Source of the DNA: Streptomyces sp. NBC_00250
Lineage (GTDB): Bacteria; Actinomycetota; Actinomycetes; Streptomycetales; Streptomycetaceae
Direction: 5' to 3'
NCBI RefSeq assembly: GCF_036192275.1
Contig: NZ_CP108088.1
Location: 7,317,501-7,381,500, forward strand
Length of the DNA: 64,000 nucleotides
Shown: one piece after another, positions 41,350 to 49,510 of the stretch
How positions within the stretch are numbered: position 1 is the first letter of the stretch
Layout of the letters: each line of letters opens with the position of its first letter
Program-made: the position numbers and the translations under genes
Notes under the pieces: model-generated
What the model was told of the DNA's origin: nothing
Seen by the model: only the letters and a program-made list of their open reading frames with translations
The model's database searches: none

Positions 41350-42012
41350 ATGCTGAACAAGTACGCGCGTGCATTTTTTACGCGTGTCCTCACACCGTTC
41401 GCCGCGTTTCTGCTCCGCAGGGGCGTCAGCCCCGACGCGGTCACGCTCATCGGCACGGCGGGAGTGATGGCCGGTGCGCTGGTCTTCTTCCCCCGCGGGG
41501 AATTCTTCTGGGGCACCATCGTCATCACCCTCTTCGTCTTCTCCGACCTCGTCGACGGCAACATGGCCCGGCAGGCGGGGATCTCCAGCCGCTGGGGCGC
41601 CTTCCTCGACTCGACGCTCGACCGGGTCGCCGACGGCGCGATCTTCGGCGGCTTCGCGCTCTGGTACGCGGGCAAGGGCGACGACAACGTGCTGTGCGCA
41701 GTGGCGATCTTCTGCCTGGCGAGCGGTCAGGTCGTGTCGTACACGAAGGCACGTGGTGAATCGATTGGCCTGCCCGTCGCCGTCAACGGTCTGATCGAAC
41801 GCGCCGAGCGCCTGGTGATCTCGCTGGTCGCCGCCGGCCTCGCCGGGCTCCACACGTTCGGCGTCCCCGGGGTCGAGGTCCTGCTGCCGATCGCCCTGTG
41901 GATCGTGGCCGTCGGCAGCGCCGTCACCCTGGGTCAGCGCGTGGTGACCGTACGACGGGAATCGGCCGAGGCGGACGCCGCCGCGGCCGGGGGGAACGGG
42001 GCGGCGACATGA
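41350..42012 (+). CDS. pgsA: Phosphatidylinositol phosphate synthase (CDP-alcohol phosphotransferase)
   Basis: Membrane enzyme (220 aa) that joins inositol-1-phosphate to CDP-diacylglycerol, the first step towards phosphatidylinositol and its mannosides. The CDP-alcohol phosphotransferase signature is exact: Asp66, Asp69, Gly70, Ala73-Arg74, Gly77 in DLVDGNMARQAG, then Gly83, Asp87 and Asp91 in WGAFLDSTLDR. About six helices are visible. The assignment to phosphatidylinositol phosphate rather than phosphatidylglycerol phosphate rests on the downstream acyltransferase and PimA genes, an order shared with Mycobacterium. It is the first gene of a three-gene operon with 4-nt overlaps. Confidence 0.92.
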   Translation: MLNKYARAFFTRVLTPFAAFLLRRGVSPDAVTLIGTAGVMAGALVFFPRGEFFWGTIVITLFVFSDLVDGNMARQAGISSRWGAFLDSTLDRVADGAIFGGFALWYAGKGDDNVLCAVAIFCLASGQVVSYTKARGESIGLPVAVNGLIERAERLVISLVAAGLAGLHTFGVPGVEVLLPIALWIVAVGSAVTLGQRVVTVRRESAEADAAAAGGNGAAT

Positions 42013-43073
42013 GCACGCTGAAGGACAGGCTGAGCGACGGGCTGTACGGAGCCGGCTGGGCGACGGTCAAGAAGCTGCCCGAGCCGGTGGCGGCGGGCCT
42101 CGGCCGGCGGATCGCCGACTTCGCGTGGAAGCGGCGCGGGAAGAGCGTCCTGCGCCTTGAGGCCAACCTCGCGCGCGTGGTGCCGGACGCCACGCCCGAG
42201 CGGCTCGCCGAGCTGTCGAAGGCCGGCATGCGCTCGTACATGCGGTACTGGATGGAGTCCTTCCGGCTGCCGACCTGGAGCAAGGAGCGGGTCGAGCGCG
42301 GGATAGACATCAAGGACGTCCACCACCTGCGGGAGGCCCTCGCCTCCGGACGCGGGGTCGTCCTGGCCCTGCCGCACCTGGCGAACTGGGACCTCGCGGG
42401 CGTGTGGGTGACCCGCTCACTCGGCGTGCCGTTCACGACGGTCGCGGAGCGGCTCAAGCCGGAGACGCTGTACGACCGCTTCGTCGCCTACCGCGAGTCC
42501 CTCGGCATGGAGGTCCTGCCGCACGTCGGCGGCTCCGCCTTCGGCACGCTGGCGCGGCGCCTGCGGGCGGGCGGCCTGGTCTGCCTGGTCGCCGACCGCG
42601 ACCTGTCGGCCTCCGGCACCGAGGTGACCTTCTTCGGGGACACCGCGCGGATGCCGGCGGGACCCGCGATCCTCGCCCAGCAGACGGGCGCGCTGCTCCT
42701 CCCGGTGACGCTCTGGTACGACGACACGCCGGTCATGAAGGGGCGGATCCACGGACCCGTCGACGTACCCGAGTCAGGTACACGGGCCGAGAAGACGTCC
42801 GTGATGACACAGGCGCTGGCAGACGTCTTCGCCGGCGGCATCGCGGACCACCCGGAGGACTGGCACATGCTGCAACGACTGTGGCTCTCGGACCTGGAGG
42901 AACGCCCGGACACCGGCGCGGTCGCCGGGACCCCGGGCGCGGAGACCGCGGGTGCCGCGACCGACGGTGTCGGGACCGCGGGCGCCGCGACCGACGGTGT
43001 CGGGACCGCGGGCGCCGCGACCGACGGTGTCGGGACCGCGGGCGCCGAGCGGGGCGGGGAGCGCGGCGAGTGA
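42009..43073 (+). CDS. Phosphatidylinositol mannoside acyltransferase (PatA-like)
   Basis: 354-aa acyltransferase of the lipid A (HtrB/LpxL) family, expected to acylate the mannose of PIM1/PIM2 at the inner face of the membrane. The catalytic HX4D is LPHLANWD (His123, Asp128). The substrate-binding region includes LVADRDLSASGTEVTFFG and ARMPAGPAILA. The last ~40 residues are a low-complexity tail (three AATDGVGTAG repeats) coded by a 30-bp tandem array, which is unlike the family and probably neutral. The start overlaps the pgsA stop (ATGA) and the stop overlaps the next start (GTGA). Confidence 0.9.
   Translation: MSTLKDRLSDGLYGAGWATVKKLPEPVAAGLGRRIADFAWKRRGKSVLRLEANLARVVPDATPERLAELSKAGMRSYMRYWMESFRLPTWSKERVERGIDIKDVHHLREALASGRGVVLALPHLANWDLAGVWVTRSLGVPFTTVAERLKPETLYDRFVAYRESLGMEVLPHVGGSAFGTLARRLRAGGLVCLVADRDLSASGTEVTFFGDTARMPAGPAILAQQTGALLLPVTLWYDDTPVMKGRIHGPVDVPESGTRAEKTSVMTQALADVFAGGIADHPEDWHMLQRLWLSDLEERPDTGAVAGTPGAETAGAATDGVGTAGAATDGVGTAGAATDGVGTAGAERGGERGE
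42945..43047 (+). repeat. Tandem 30-bp repeat, 3.4 copies
   Basis: Three full and one partial copy of a 30-bp unit (accgcggg-gccgcgaccgac-ggtgtcggg) at the 3' end of the acyltransferase gene. Only a single base in the first copy differs, so the array is recent. Confidence 0.92.
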
Positions 43074-44221
43074 AGATCGGGATCGTCTGCCCGTACTCGT
43101 GGGACGTGCCGGGTGGTGTCCAGTTCCACATCCGCGACCTCGCCGAGCACCTCATCCGGCTCGGCCACGAGGTCTCCGTCCTCGCGCCCGCCGACGACGA
43201 GACCCCGCTGCCGCCGTACGTCGTCTCCGCGGGCCGGGCCGTCCCCGTGTCGTACAACGGCTCGGTGGCCCGGCTCAGCTTCGGCTTCCTCTCCGCCGCG
43301 CGGGTGCGCCGCTGGCTGCACGACGGCACCTTCGACGTCGTCCACATCCACGAGCCGACCTCGCCGTCGCTGGGGCTGCTCACCTGCTGGGCGGCACAGG
43401 GGCCGATCGTGGCCACCTTCCACACGTCGAACCCGCGCTCGCGGGCCATGATCGCCGCGTATCCGATCCTCCAGCCGGCCCTGGAGAAGATCAGCGCCCG
43501 CATCGCGGTGAGCGAGTACGCGCGCCGCACCCTCGTCGAGCACCTCGGCGGAGACGCCGTCGTCATCCCCAACGGGGTCGACGTGGACTTCTTCGCACGC
43601 GCCGAGCCGAAGAAGGAGTGGCAGGGCGAGACCCTCGGTTTCATCGGCCGGATCGACGAGCCCAGGAAGGGCCTGCCCGTCCTCATGCGGGCGCTGCCCA
43701 GGATCCTCAACGAGCGCCCCGGTGCGCGGCTCCTGGTCGCCGGGCGCGGGGACGAGCAGGAGGCGGTGGCCTCGCTGCCGCGCGAGATGCGCTCCCGGGT
43801 GGAGTTCCTCGGCATGGTCAGCGACGAGGACAAGGCGCGGCTGCTGCGCAGCGTCGACGTGTACGTGGCCCCCAACACCGGCGGCGAGAGCTTCGGCATC
43901 ATCCTCGTCGAGGCGCTGTCCGCCGGCGCGCCGGTCCTCGCCTCCGACCTGGACGCCTTCGCCCAGGTCCTCGACCAGGGGGCGGCGGGCGACCTCTTCA
44001 CCAACGAGGACGCGGACGCGCTCGCGGACGCGGCGATCCGGCTCCTCGGCGACGAGGACCGGCGTGCTGGCCTCAGCGCCCGGGGCTCCGCCCATGTGCG
44101 CCGCTTCGACTGGACCACGGTCGGCGCGGACATCCTCGCGGTCTACGAGACGGTCACGGACGGCGCGGCGGCGGTGGACACGGACGAACGAGTGGGCCTA
44201 CGCGCAAGGCTGGGCCTGTAG
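43070..44221 (+). CDS. pimA: Phosphatidylinositol alpha-mannosyltransferase
   Basis: GT4-family glycosyltransferase (383 aa) that transfers mannose from GDP-mannose to the 2-position of phosphatidylinositol to start PIM synthesis. It opens with MKIGIVCPYSWDVPGGVQFH, almost the same as mycobacterial PimA. Other PimA-like parts are PVSYNGSVARLSFG, DVVHIHEPTSPSLG, FIGRIDEPRKGLPVL and the donor site GGESFGIILVEALSAG. The GT-B fold has no membrane helix; membrane binding is peripheral. The GTG start overlaps the preceding stop, so all three enzymes of the pathway are coupled. Confidence 0.94.
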   Translation: MKIGIVCPYSWDVPGGVQFHIRDLAEHLIRLGHEVSVLAPADDETPLPPYVVSAGRAVPVSYNGSVARLSFGFLSAARVRRWLHDGTFDVVHIHEPTSPSLGLLTCWAAQGPIVATFHTSNPRSRAMIAAYPILQPALEKISARIAVSEYARRTLVEHLGGDAVVIPNGVDVDFFARAEPKKEWQGETLGFIGRIDEPRKGLPVLMRALPRILNERPGARLLVAGRGDEQEAVASLPREMRSRVEFLGMVSDEDKARLLRSVDVYVAPNTGGESFGIILVEALSAGAPVLASDLDAFAQVLDQGAAGDLFTNEDADALADAAIRLLGDEDRRAGLSARGSAHVRRFDWTTVGADILAVYETVTDGAAAVDTDERVGLRARLGL

Positions 44222-44283
44222 AGCCTGCGCCCCGCACCGTGCGGGCCGCGCCCACCCGCGCCGTGCGGGCCGTTGCCCGACCC

Positions 44284-44359
44284 CGTCCGAACGCAGCCCC
44301 CGCCCGGCAGGGGGCGCCGTTCCCGCCGCGAGGAGCCGGGCGGGGGCTGCGTTCGGACG
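44284..44359. terminator. Large inverted repeat after the PIM operon
   Basis: 25-bp perfect arms (44284-44308 with 44335-44359) around 26 nt. Its place after pimA fits a terminator; the size is unusual. Confidence 0.7.
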
Positions 44360-44397
44360 TGTGTGCGCAACGGGGGGTTGTGGAGGGCGCGTTCGGG

Positions 44398-44403
44398 CAG
44401 GCT
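44398..44403 (+). promoter_or_regulatory. -10 element of a predicted leaderless mRNA
   Basis: caggct lies 6 nt before the ATG of the metallo-beta-lactamase fold gene, without a ribosome site between. Confidence 0.4.
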
Positions 44404-44409
44404 GGCGCC

Positions 44410-45045
44410 ATGATCCTTGTCACCCGGCTCGACCTGGGGTACTTCACCCGTCCCGCCGACGAGTGGGGCGGCCCCCACCCACGCGTGGAGCCCGTCCTCG
44501 GGTATCTCGTGCGGCACGCCCGCGGGAGCCTGCTCTTCGACACCGGCATGGGGACCGGGTCCCCGGAGACGGACGCCCATTACCGGCCCGTCCGGCACCC
44601 CCTCACGGTCGGCCCCGCGGACGTGGACCTCGTCGTCAACTGCCACCTCCACTTCGACCACATCGGCGGCAACCAGCGCTTCCCCGCCACCCCCGTCCTC
44701 GTCCAGCGCACCGAGCTCGCCACCGCCCGCGCCGGCGGGTACACCATCGATTCGCTCCTCCCGGGCGTCCGGTACGAGGAGATCGACGGCGAGCACGAGA
44801 TAGCCCCCGGCGTACTGATCGTGCCGACACCGGGGCACACCGAAGGCCACCAGTCGCTCCTCCTCGACCACGGCGACCGGGTGACCGTCCTCGCCGGGCA
44901 GGCGTACGACTTCGCGGCCGAGTTCGGGACGCCGTACCGACCCTGGCTCGACCGGCTCGCCGAACTCGCCGCGGGCCGACCCGCGCGTGTCCTGTTCGCC
45001 CATGACCGTGACCTTTGGGAAGGGGTGCTGCCACCGCCCCGGTAG
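44410..45045 (+). CDS. Metallo-beta-lactamase fold hydrolase, lactonase-like
   Basis: 211-aa metal-dependent hydrolase of the MBL superfamily. The zinc ligands are HLHFDHIGG (HxHxDH, about residues 79-84), TPGHTEGHQS (~139) and the final His in FAHDRD (~198). The closing Asp lies in VLAGQAYDFA. The layout with an early LGYLVRHARGSLLFDTGMG resembles N-acyl-homoserine lactonases and similar small-ester hydrolases, but the substrate is unknown. ATG 44410 is probably leaderless. Its TAG stop is shared with the -10 hexamer of the next gene. Confidence 0.86.
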   Translation: MILVTRLDLGYFTRPADEWGGPHPRVEPVLGYLVRHARGSLLFDTGMGTGSPETDAHYRPVRHPLTVGPADVDLVVNCHLHFDHIGGNQRFPATPVLVQRTELATARAGGYTIDSLLPGVRYEEIDGEHEIAPGVLIVPTPGHTEGHQSLLLDHGDRVTVLAGQAYDFAAEFGTPYRPWLDRLAELAAGRPARVLFAHDRDLWEGVLPPPR

Positions 45046-45048
45046 CCT
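45043..45048 (+). promoter_or_regulatory. -10 element overlapping the upstream stop codon
   Basis: tagcct, 8 nt before the GTG of the LemA-like gene; its first three bases are the TAG stop of the hydrolase gene. Confidence 0.45.
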
Positions 45049-45056
45049 TTCCGCCC

Positions 45057-45599
45057 GTGACCGAAACCCTGATCTGGACCGTCGTCGCGCTGATTCTCAT
45101 CGGCGTCTATCTCAGCTGGACCGCCGGACGGCTCGACCGGCTGCACTCCCGTATCGACGCCGCCCGCGCGGCCCTCGACGCTCAGCTGTTGCGCCGGGCC
45201 TCGGTCACCCAGGAGCTGGCGACCTCCGGTGTCCTCGATCCGGCCGCCTCGATCGTGCTGTACGAGGCCGCGCACGCCGCACGGCAGGCCGAGGAGGACC
45301 ATCGTGAGGTCGCCGAGAGCGAGTTGAGCCAGGCCCTGCGGGTCGTGTTCGGCGAGCCCGAGCAGGTGGAGCTCGTACGGGAGGCTCCCGGTGGCGTGGA
45401 GGCCGCGGAAGAACTGGCGGCATCGGTCCGGCGGGTGCCGATGGCCCGGCGTTTCCACAACGACGCGGTACGCGCCGCCCGCGCGCTGCGGCGTCACCGC
45501 AAGGTCCGCTGGTTCCGGCTCGCGGGCCACGCGCCGTTCCCGCTGGCCTTCGAAATGGACGACGAGCCGCCGGTGGCCCTTGCTGATCGTCCGGCCTGA
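45057..45599 (+). CDS. LemA-like membrane-anchored protein
   Basis: 180-aa protein with one N-terminal helix (LIWTVVALILIGVYLSWTAG) and a helical cytoplasmic or outside body. RLDRLHSRIDAARAALDAQL and LLRRASVTQELATSG recall the LemA family pattern of a helix followed by a four-helix bundle, and AARQAEEDHREVAESELSQA continues it. The resemblance is structural rather than strong in sequence, so the call is tentative; LemA function is itself unknown. The GTG start fits a leaderless message. It lies just upstream of the PLP synthase operon, but a separate regulatory region intervenes. Confidence 0.62.
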   Translation: MTETLIWTVVALILIGVYLSWTAGRLDRLHSRIDAARAALDAQLLRRASVTQELATSGVLDPAASIVLYEAAHAARQAEEDHREVAESELSQALRVVFGEPEQVELVREAPGGVEAAEELAASVRRVPMARRFHNDAVRAARALRRHRKVRWFRLAGHAPFPLAFEMDDEPPVALADRPA

Positions 45600-45621
45600 C
45601 GCCCATAGCCTGCGAAAACGA

Positions 45622-45664
45622 TCCACCGGGTCCACATTGGCCCTTGCTGTGGACCGCAGGTGGA
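45622..45664. promoter_or_regulatory. Nested inverted repeats upstream of pdxS
   Basis: gtccaca (45630-45636) pairs with tgtggac (45648-45654), and tccacc (45622-45627) pairs with ggtgga (45659-45664), all on one axis, ending 50 nt before pdxS. It may be an operator or a leader hairpin controlling vitamin B6 synthesis. Confidence 0.45.
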
Positions 45665-45714
45665 CTGTTTCCTCAACCTAGTCGTCAACCCCCGTTGTCA
45701 CGAGTGAGGTCCCC

Positions 45715-46629
45715 GTGTCCACCACGCCTTCCGTTTCCCCCCAGTCCCCCGAGACCGGCACCGCCCGTGTGAAGCGCGGCATGGCCGAGCAGCTCAAGGG
45801 CGGCGTGATCATGGACGTGGTCAACGCCGAGCAGGCGAAGATCGCCGAGGACGCCGGCGCCGTGGCCGTCATGGCCCTGGAGCGGGTCCCCGCGGACATC
45901 CGCAAGGACGGCGGCGTGGCCCGCATGTCCGACCCGAACATGATCGAAGAGATCATCGGCGCGGTGTCCATCCCGGTCATGGCCAAGTCCCGCATCGGCC
46001 ACTTCGTCGAGGCCCAGGTCCTGCAGTCCCTCGGTGTCGACTACATCGACGAGTCCGAGGTCCTCACCCCGGCCGACGAGGTCAACCACTCCGACAAGTG
46101 GGCCTTCACGACCCCCTTCGTCTGTGGTGCCACCAACCTGGGCGAGGCCCTGCGCCGCATCGCCGAGGGCGCGGCCATGATCCGCTCCAAGGGCGAGGCC
46201 GGCACCGGCAACGTCGTCGAGGCCGTCCGCCACCTGCGCCAGATCAAGAACGAGATCGCCCGCCTGCGCGGCTTCGACAACAACGAGCTGTTCGCCGCCG
46301 CCAAGGACCTGCGCGCCCCGTACGAGCTCGTCAAGGAGGTCGCCGAGCTCGGCAAGCTCCCCGTGGTGCTCTTCTCCGCCGGTGGCGTCGCCACCCCCGC
46401 CGACGCCGCGCTCATGCGCCAGCTCGGCGCCGAGGGCGTCTTCGTCGGCTCCGGCATCTTCAAGTCGGGCGACCCGGCCAAGCGCGCCGCCGCCATCGTG
46501 AAGGCCACCACCTTCTACGACGACCCGAAGATCATCGCGGACGCCTCCCGCAACCTGGGCGAGGCCATGGTCGGCATCAACTGCGACACCCTCCCCGAGT
46601 CCGAGCGCTACGCCAACCGCGGCTGGTAA
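45715..46629 (+). CDS. pdxS: Pyridoxal 5'-phosphate synthase subunit PdxS
   Basis: Synthase subunit (304 aa) that makes pyridoxal phosphate from ribose-5-phosphate, glyceraldehyde-3-phosphate and ammonia. Catalytic residues are visible: Asp34 in [12 protein letters not shown] and Lys91 (Schiff base) in VMAKSRIGH. The second lysine region is [23 protein letters not shown] forms the phosphate site. Twelve copies form a double ring that binds PdxT. GTG start; the upstream nested repeats suggest B6-dependent control. The first ~20 residues are a short Ser/Pro-rich extension. Confidence 0.97.
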   Translation: MSTTPSVSPQSPETGTARVKRGMAEQLKGGVIMDVVNAEQAKIAEDAGAVAVMALERVPADIRKDGGVARMSDPNMIEEIIGAVSIPVMAKSRIGHFVEAQVLQSLGVDYIDESEVLTPADEVNHSDKWAFTTPFVCGATNLGEALRRIAEGAAMIRSKGEAGTGNVVEAVRHLRQIKNEIARLRGFDNNELFAAAKDLRAPYELVKEVAELGKLPVVLFSAGGVATPADAALMRQLGAEGVFVGSGIFKSGDPAKRAAAIVKATTFYDDPKIIADASRNLGEAMVGINCDTLPESERYANRGW

Positions 46630-46635
46630 TCACTC

Positions 46636-47226
46636 ATGAGCACACCCGTGATCGGTGTCCTGGCACTCCAGGGCGACGTACGGGAGCACCTGATCGCCCT
46701 GGCCGCGGCTGACGCCGTGGCCAGGCCGGTCCGGCGCCCCGAAGAGCTGGCCGAGATCGACGGTCTGGTCATCCCCGGCGGGGAGTCCACCACCATCTCC
46801 AAGCTGGCCGAGCTGTTCGGCATGGCGGAGCCGCTGCGCGAGCGCATCGCCGCCGGCCTGCCGGTCTACGGCACCTGCGCCGGTCTGATCATGCTCGCCG
46901 AGAAGATCCTCGACCCGCGCTCGGGCCAGGAGACCTTCGGCGGCATCGACATGATCGTCCGCCGTAACGCCTTCGGGCGACAGAACGAGTCCTTCGAGGC
47001 CGGCGTCACCGTCGCGGGCATCGAGGACGGCCCCGTCGAGGGCGTCTTCATCCGGGCCCCCTGGGTGGAGTCGGTCGGCGCCGAGGTCGAGATCCTCGCC
47101 GAGCACGAGGGTCACATCGTCGCCGTGCGGCAGGGCCGGGTGCTGGCGACCTCGTTCCACCCCGAACTCACCGGGGATCACCGGATTCACGCCCTGTTCG
47201 TCGACATGGTGCGCGCGGCACGCTGA
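46636..47226 (+). CDS. pdxT: Pyridoxal 5'-phosphate synthase glutaminase PdxT
   Basis: Class I glutamine amidotransferase (196 aa) that supplies ammonia to PdxS. The nucleophile Cys lies in YGTCAGLI (about residue 79), the His-Glu pair in [10 protein letters not shown] (~172-181), and IPGGESTTI carries the oxyanion-hole glycines. It starts 6 nt after the pdxS stop, without its own good ribosome site, so translation is likely coupled. It is the last gene before a separate promoter for yebC. Confidence 0.96.
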   Translation: MSTPVIGVLALQGDVREHLIALAAADAVARPVRRPEELAEIDGLVIPGGESTTISKLAELFGMAEPLRERIAAGLPVYGTCAGLIMLAEKILDPRSGQETFGGIDMIVRRNAFGRQNESFEAGVTVAGIEDGPVEGVFIRAPWVESVGAEVEILAEHEGHIVAVRQGRVLATSFHPELTGDHRIHALFVDMVRAAR

Positions 47227-47237
47227 TCCGATCCCGG

Positions 47238-47243
47238 TAGGAT
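47238..47243 (+). promoter_or_regulatory. -10 element upstream of yebC
   Basis: taggat fits TANNNT, 45 nt before the yebC start; no convincing -35. Confidence 0.35.
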
Positions 47244-47288
47244 CTCTGGGGTTCGTTCAGAAATGGGTTACGCGAAGGAGACAGGCAG

Positions 47289-48041
47289 ATGTCCGGCCAC
47301 TCTAAATGGGCTACGACGAAGCACAAGAAGGCCGTGATCGACGCCAAGCGCGGCAAGCTCTTCGCGAAGCTGATCAAGAACATCGAGGTCGCGGCCCGCA
47401 CGGGCGGCGCCGACCTGGACGGTAACCCGACGCTGTTCGACGCCGTCCAGAAGGCGAAGAAGCAGTCGGTCCCGAACAAGAACATCGACTCCGCGCTCAA
47501 GCGCGGAGCGGGTCTCGAGGCCGGCGGCGCCGACTACGCCACGATCATGTACGAGGGTTACGGCCCGAACGGTGTCGCGGTGCTCATCGAGTGCCTCACC
47601 GACAACCGCAACCGCGCCGCCTCCGACGTGCGCGTGGCCATGACCCGCAACGGCGGCTCCATGGCCGACCCGGGCTCGGTCTCGTACCTGTTCAACCGCA
47701 AGGGCGTCGTCGTGCTCCCCAAGGGCGAGCTGTCCGAGGACGACGTCCTGGAGACGGTGCTCGAAGCCGGTGCGGAGGAGGTCAACGACCTCGGTGAGTC
47801 CTTCGAGATCATCAGCGAGGCCACCGACCTGGTCGCGGTCCGCACCGCCCTCCAGGAGGCCGGTATCGACTACGACTCCGCCGAGTCCAGCTTCGTGCCG
47901 ACCATGCAGGTGGAGCTCGACGAGGACGGCGCGCGCAAGATGTTCAAGCTGATCGACGCGCTGGAGGACAGCGACGACGTGCAGAACGTCTTCGCCAACT
48001 TCGACGTCAGCGACGAGGTCATGGAGAAGGTCGACGCCTGA
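47289..48041 (+). CDS. yebC: YebC/PmpR family protein (TACO1-like)
   Basis: 250-aa member of the YebC family, known as a transcription regulator in some bacteria and as a factor that helps ribosomes read proline stretches in others. The opening [20 protein letters not shown] is the family signature. All three domains are present, including [20 protein letters not shown] and [15 protein letters not shown], and the acidic end. ATG has AAGGAG at good spacing. It stands between pdxT and ruvC as in many actinobacteria. Confidence 0.95.
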   Translation: MSGHSKWATTKHKKAVIDAKRGKLFAKLIKNIEVAARTGGADLDGNPTLFDAVQKAKKQSVPNKNIDSALKRGAGLEAGGADYATIMYEGYGPNGVAVLIECLTDNRNRAASDVRVAMTRNGGSMADPGSVSYLFNRKGVVVLPKGELSEDDVLETVLEAGAEEVNDLGESFEIISEATDLVAVRTALQEAGIDYDSAESSFVPTMQVELDEDGARKMFKLIDALEDSDDVQNVFANFDVSDEVMEKVDA

Positions 48042-48064
48042 TCGCGGTCGTTGATCGCGGTCGT
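48039..48064 (+). repeat. 13-nt tandem duplication at the yebC stop codon
   Basis: tgatcgcggtcgt occurs twice head to tail; the first copy begins with the stop codon TGA. Confidence 0.8.
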
Positions 48065-48081
48065 CGACCGAGGCGGTTCCG

Positions 48082-48119
48082 CAGCGGGCCGACGGGGACA
48101 CACCCCCGTCGGCCCGCTG
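48082..48119 (+). terminator. Terminator after yebC
   Basis: Perfect 16-bp stem cagcgggccgacgggg with ccccgtcggcccgctg around a 6-nt loop. Confidence 0.85.
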
Positions 48120-48151
48120 TCGTTCGTGCGGCGTTGTCGGTGGCAGCGGAT

Positions 48152-48157
48152 AGCCTG
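48152..48157 (+). promoter_or_regulatory. -10 element upstream of ruvC
   Basis: tagcct sits just after the yebC terminator and 31 nt before ruvC. It would drive the ruvCAB operon; the -35 is poor. Confidence 0.4.
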
Positions 48158-48188
48158 CACAAACAGGTGAGCGAGGAGGGGGTGCGGC

Positions 48189-48752
48189 GTGCGTGTTCTC
48201 GGGGTGGACCCGGGTCTGACCCGGTGCGGCGTCGGCGTCGTCGAGGGCGTCGCCGGACGGCCTCTCACCATGCTCGGCGTGGGCGTGGTGCGGACGGCCG
48301 CGGACGACGACATCGGTGTGCGCCTCGTCGGCATCGAGCGCGGCATCGAGGAGTGGCTCGACCGCTTCTCGCCCGAACTCGTCGCCGTGGAGCGGGTGTT
48401 CAGCCAGCACAACGTGCGTACGGTGATGGGCACCGCCCAGGCCAGTGCCGTCGCCATGCTGTGCGCCTCGCGCCGCGGCATCCCCGTCGCCCTGCACACC
48501 CCCAGTGAGGTCAAGGCCGCCGTCACCGGCAGCGGTCGCGCCGACAAGGCGCAGGTCGGAGCCATGGTGACCCGGCTGCTCCGGCTCTCCGCGCCGCCGA
48601 AGCCCGCCGACGCCGCCGACGCCCTCGCCCTCGCCATCTGTCACATCTGGCGGGCACCCGCCCAGAACCGTCTCCAGCAGGCCGTCGCCGAGAACCGTCT
48701 CCAGCAGGCGGTCGCCCGGCAGGCGGCCGCAGTGAAAGGCCGAACCCGATGA
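48189..48752 (+). CDS. ruvC: Holliday junction resolvase RuvC
   Basis: Endonuclease (187 aa) that cuts four-way DNA junctions made by RuvAB. The acidic catalytic residues follow the family: Asp7 in [12 protein letters not shown], Glu in VAVERVF (~71), and the C-terminal Asp pair in [13 protein letters not shown] (~140). The last ~25 residues hold two copies of RLQQAVA ([19 protein letters not shown]) that extend beyond the usual end. GTG start with GAGGAGG upstream. The stop overlaps the ruvA start (ATGA). Confidence 0.96.
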   Translation: MRVLGVDPGLTRCGVGVVEGVAGRPLTMLGVGVVRTAADDDIGVRLVGIERGIEEWLDRFSPELVAVERVFSQHNVRTVMGTAQASAVAMLCASRRGIPVALHTPSEVKAAVTGSGRADKAQVGAMVTRLLRLSAPPKPADAADALALAICHIWRAPAQNRLQQAVAENRLQQAVARQAAAVKGRTR

Positions 48753-49381
48753 TCGCCTTCGTCAGCGGCCCGGTCGCCGCGCTCGCCCCCACCACGGCCG
48801 TCATCGAGGTCGGCGGCGTGGGCATGGCCGTCCAGTGCACCCCGGGGACCCTCGCGGGACTGCGGATCGGCGAGGACGCCCGGCTCGCCACCTCCCTCGT
48901 CGTCCGCGAGGACTCCCTCACCCTGTACGGCTTCGCCGACGACGACGAGCGGCAGGTCTTCGAGCTCCTCCAGACGGCCAGCGGCGTCGGGCCCCGCCTC
49001 GCGCAGGCCATGCTCGGCGTGCACAGCCCGGACGCGCTGCGCATCGCCGTGTCCACCGGTGACGAGAAGGCCCTCATGGCCGTCCCCGGCATCGGCAAGA
49101 AGGGCGCACAGAAACTCCTCCTCGAACTGAAGGACAAGCTCGGCGCGCCGCTCGGCAGCAGCGGCATGGTCGGAGCCCAGCGCGCGGCGGCCGCAGGGCC
49201 CGCGCCGTGGACGGAGCAGCTGTCCGCCGCCCTCATCGGCCTCGGCTACGCGTCGCGCGAGGCGGAGGAGGCGGTGGCCGCGGTGGCCCCGCAGGCCGAG
49301 GAAGCGATCGCCGCGGGCGGCTCGGCGCCGGTGCCGCAGCTGCTGCGCGCGGCCCTGCAGTCCCTGAACCGCGCGCGCTGA
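48749..49381 (+). CDS. ruvA: Holliday junction branch-migration protein RuvA
   Basis: Junction-binding subunit (210 aa) that forms tetramers on four-way DNA and recruits RuvB. Domain I begins [20 protein letters not shown] (OB fold). Two helix-hairpin-helix motifs follow ([15 protein letters not shown] and [20 protein letters not shown]). The C-terminal domain ([20 protein letters not shown]) contacts RuvB. A flexible Ala/Gly linker joins them. Start overlaps the ruvC stop by 4 nt. Confidence 0.96.
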   Translation: MIAFVSGPVAALAPTTAVIEVGGVGMAVQCTPGTLAGLRIGEDARLATSLVVREDSLTLYGFADDDERQVFELLQTASGVGPRLAQAMLGVHSPDALRIAVSTGDEKALMAVPGIGKKGAQKLLLELKDKLGAPLGSSGMVGAQRAAAAGPAPWTEQLSAALIGLGYASREAEEAVAAVAPQAEEAIAAGGSAPVPQLLRAALQSLNRAR

Positions 49382-49510
49382 CGCCGAACCACCGCGCGGG
49401 GACCTCCCCCCGCGCCTTCCCGAGGCCGGGGCTCGCCCCGGCCCCGCACCTCACACGCCGGCGGGGCCGAACCTCACCACCGCACCACCACCCGAGAAGG
49501 CAGAACATCC

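Noticed and set aside
42404..43069. Upstream extension of the pimA frame
   Set aside because: It overlaps the acyltransferase gene in another frame; the GTG at 43070 gives an N-terminus almost identical to known PimA.
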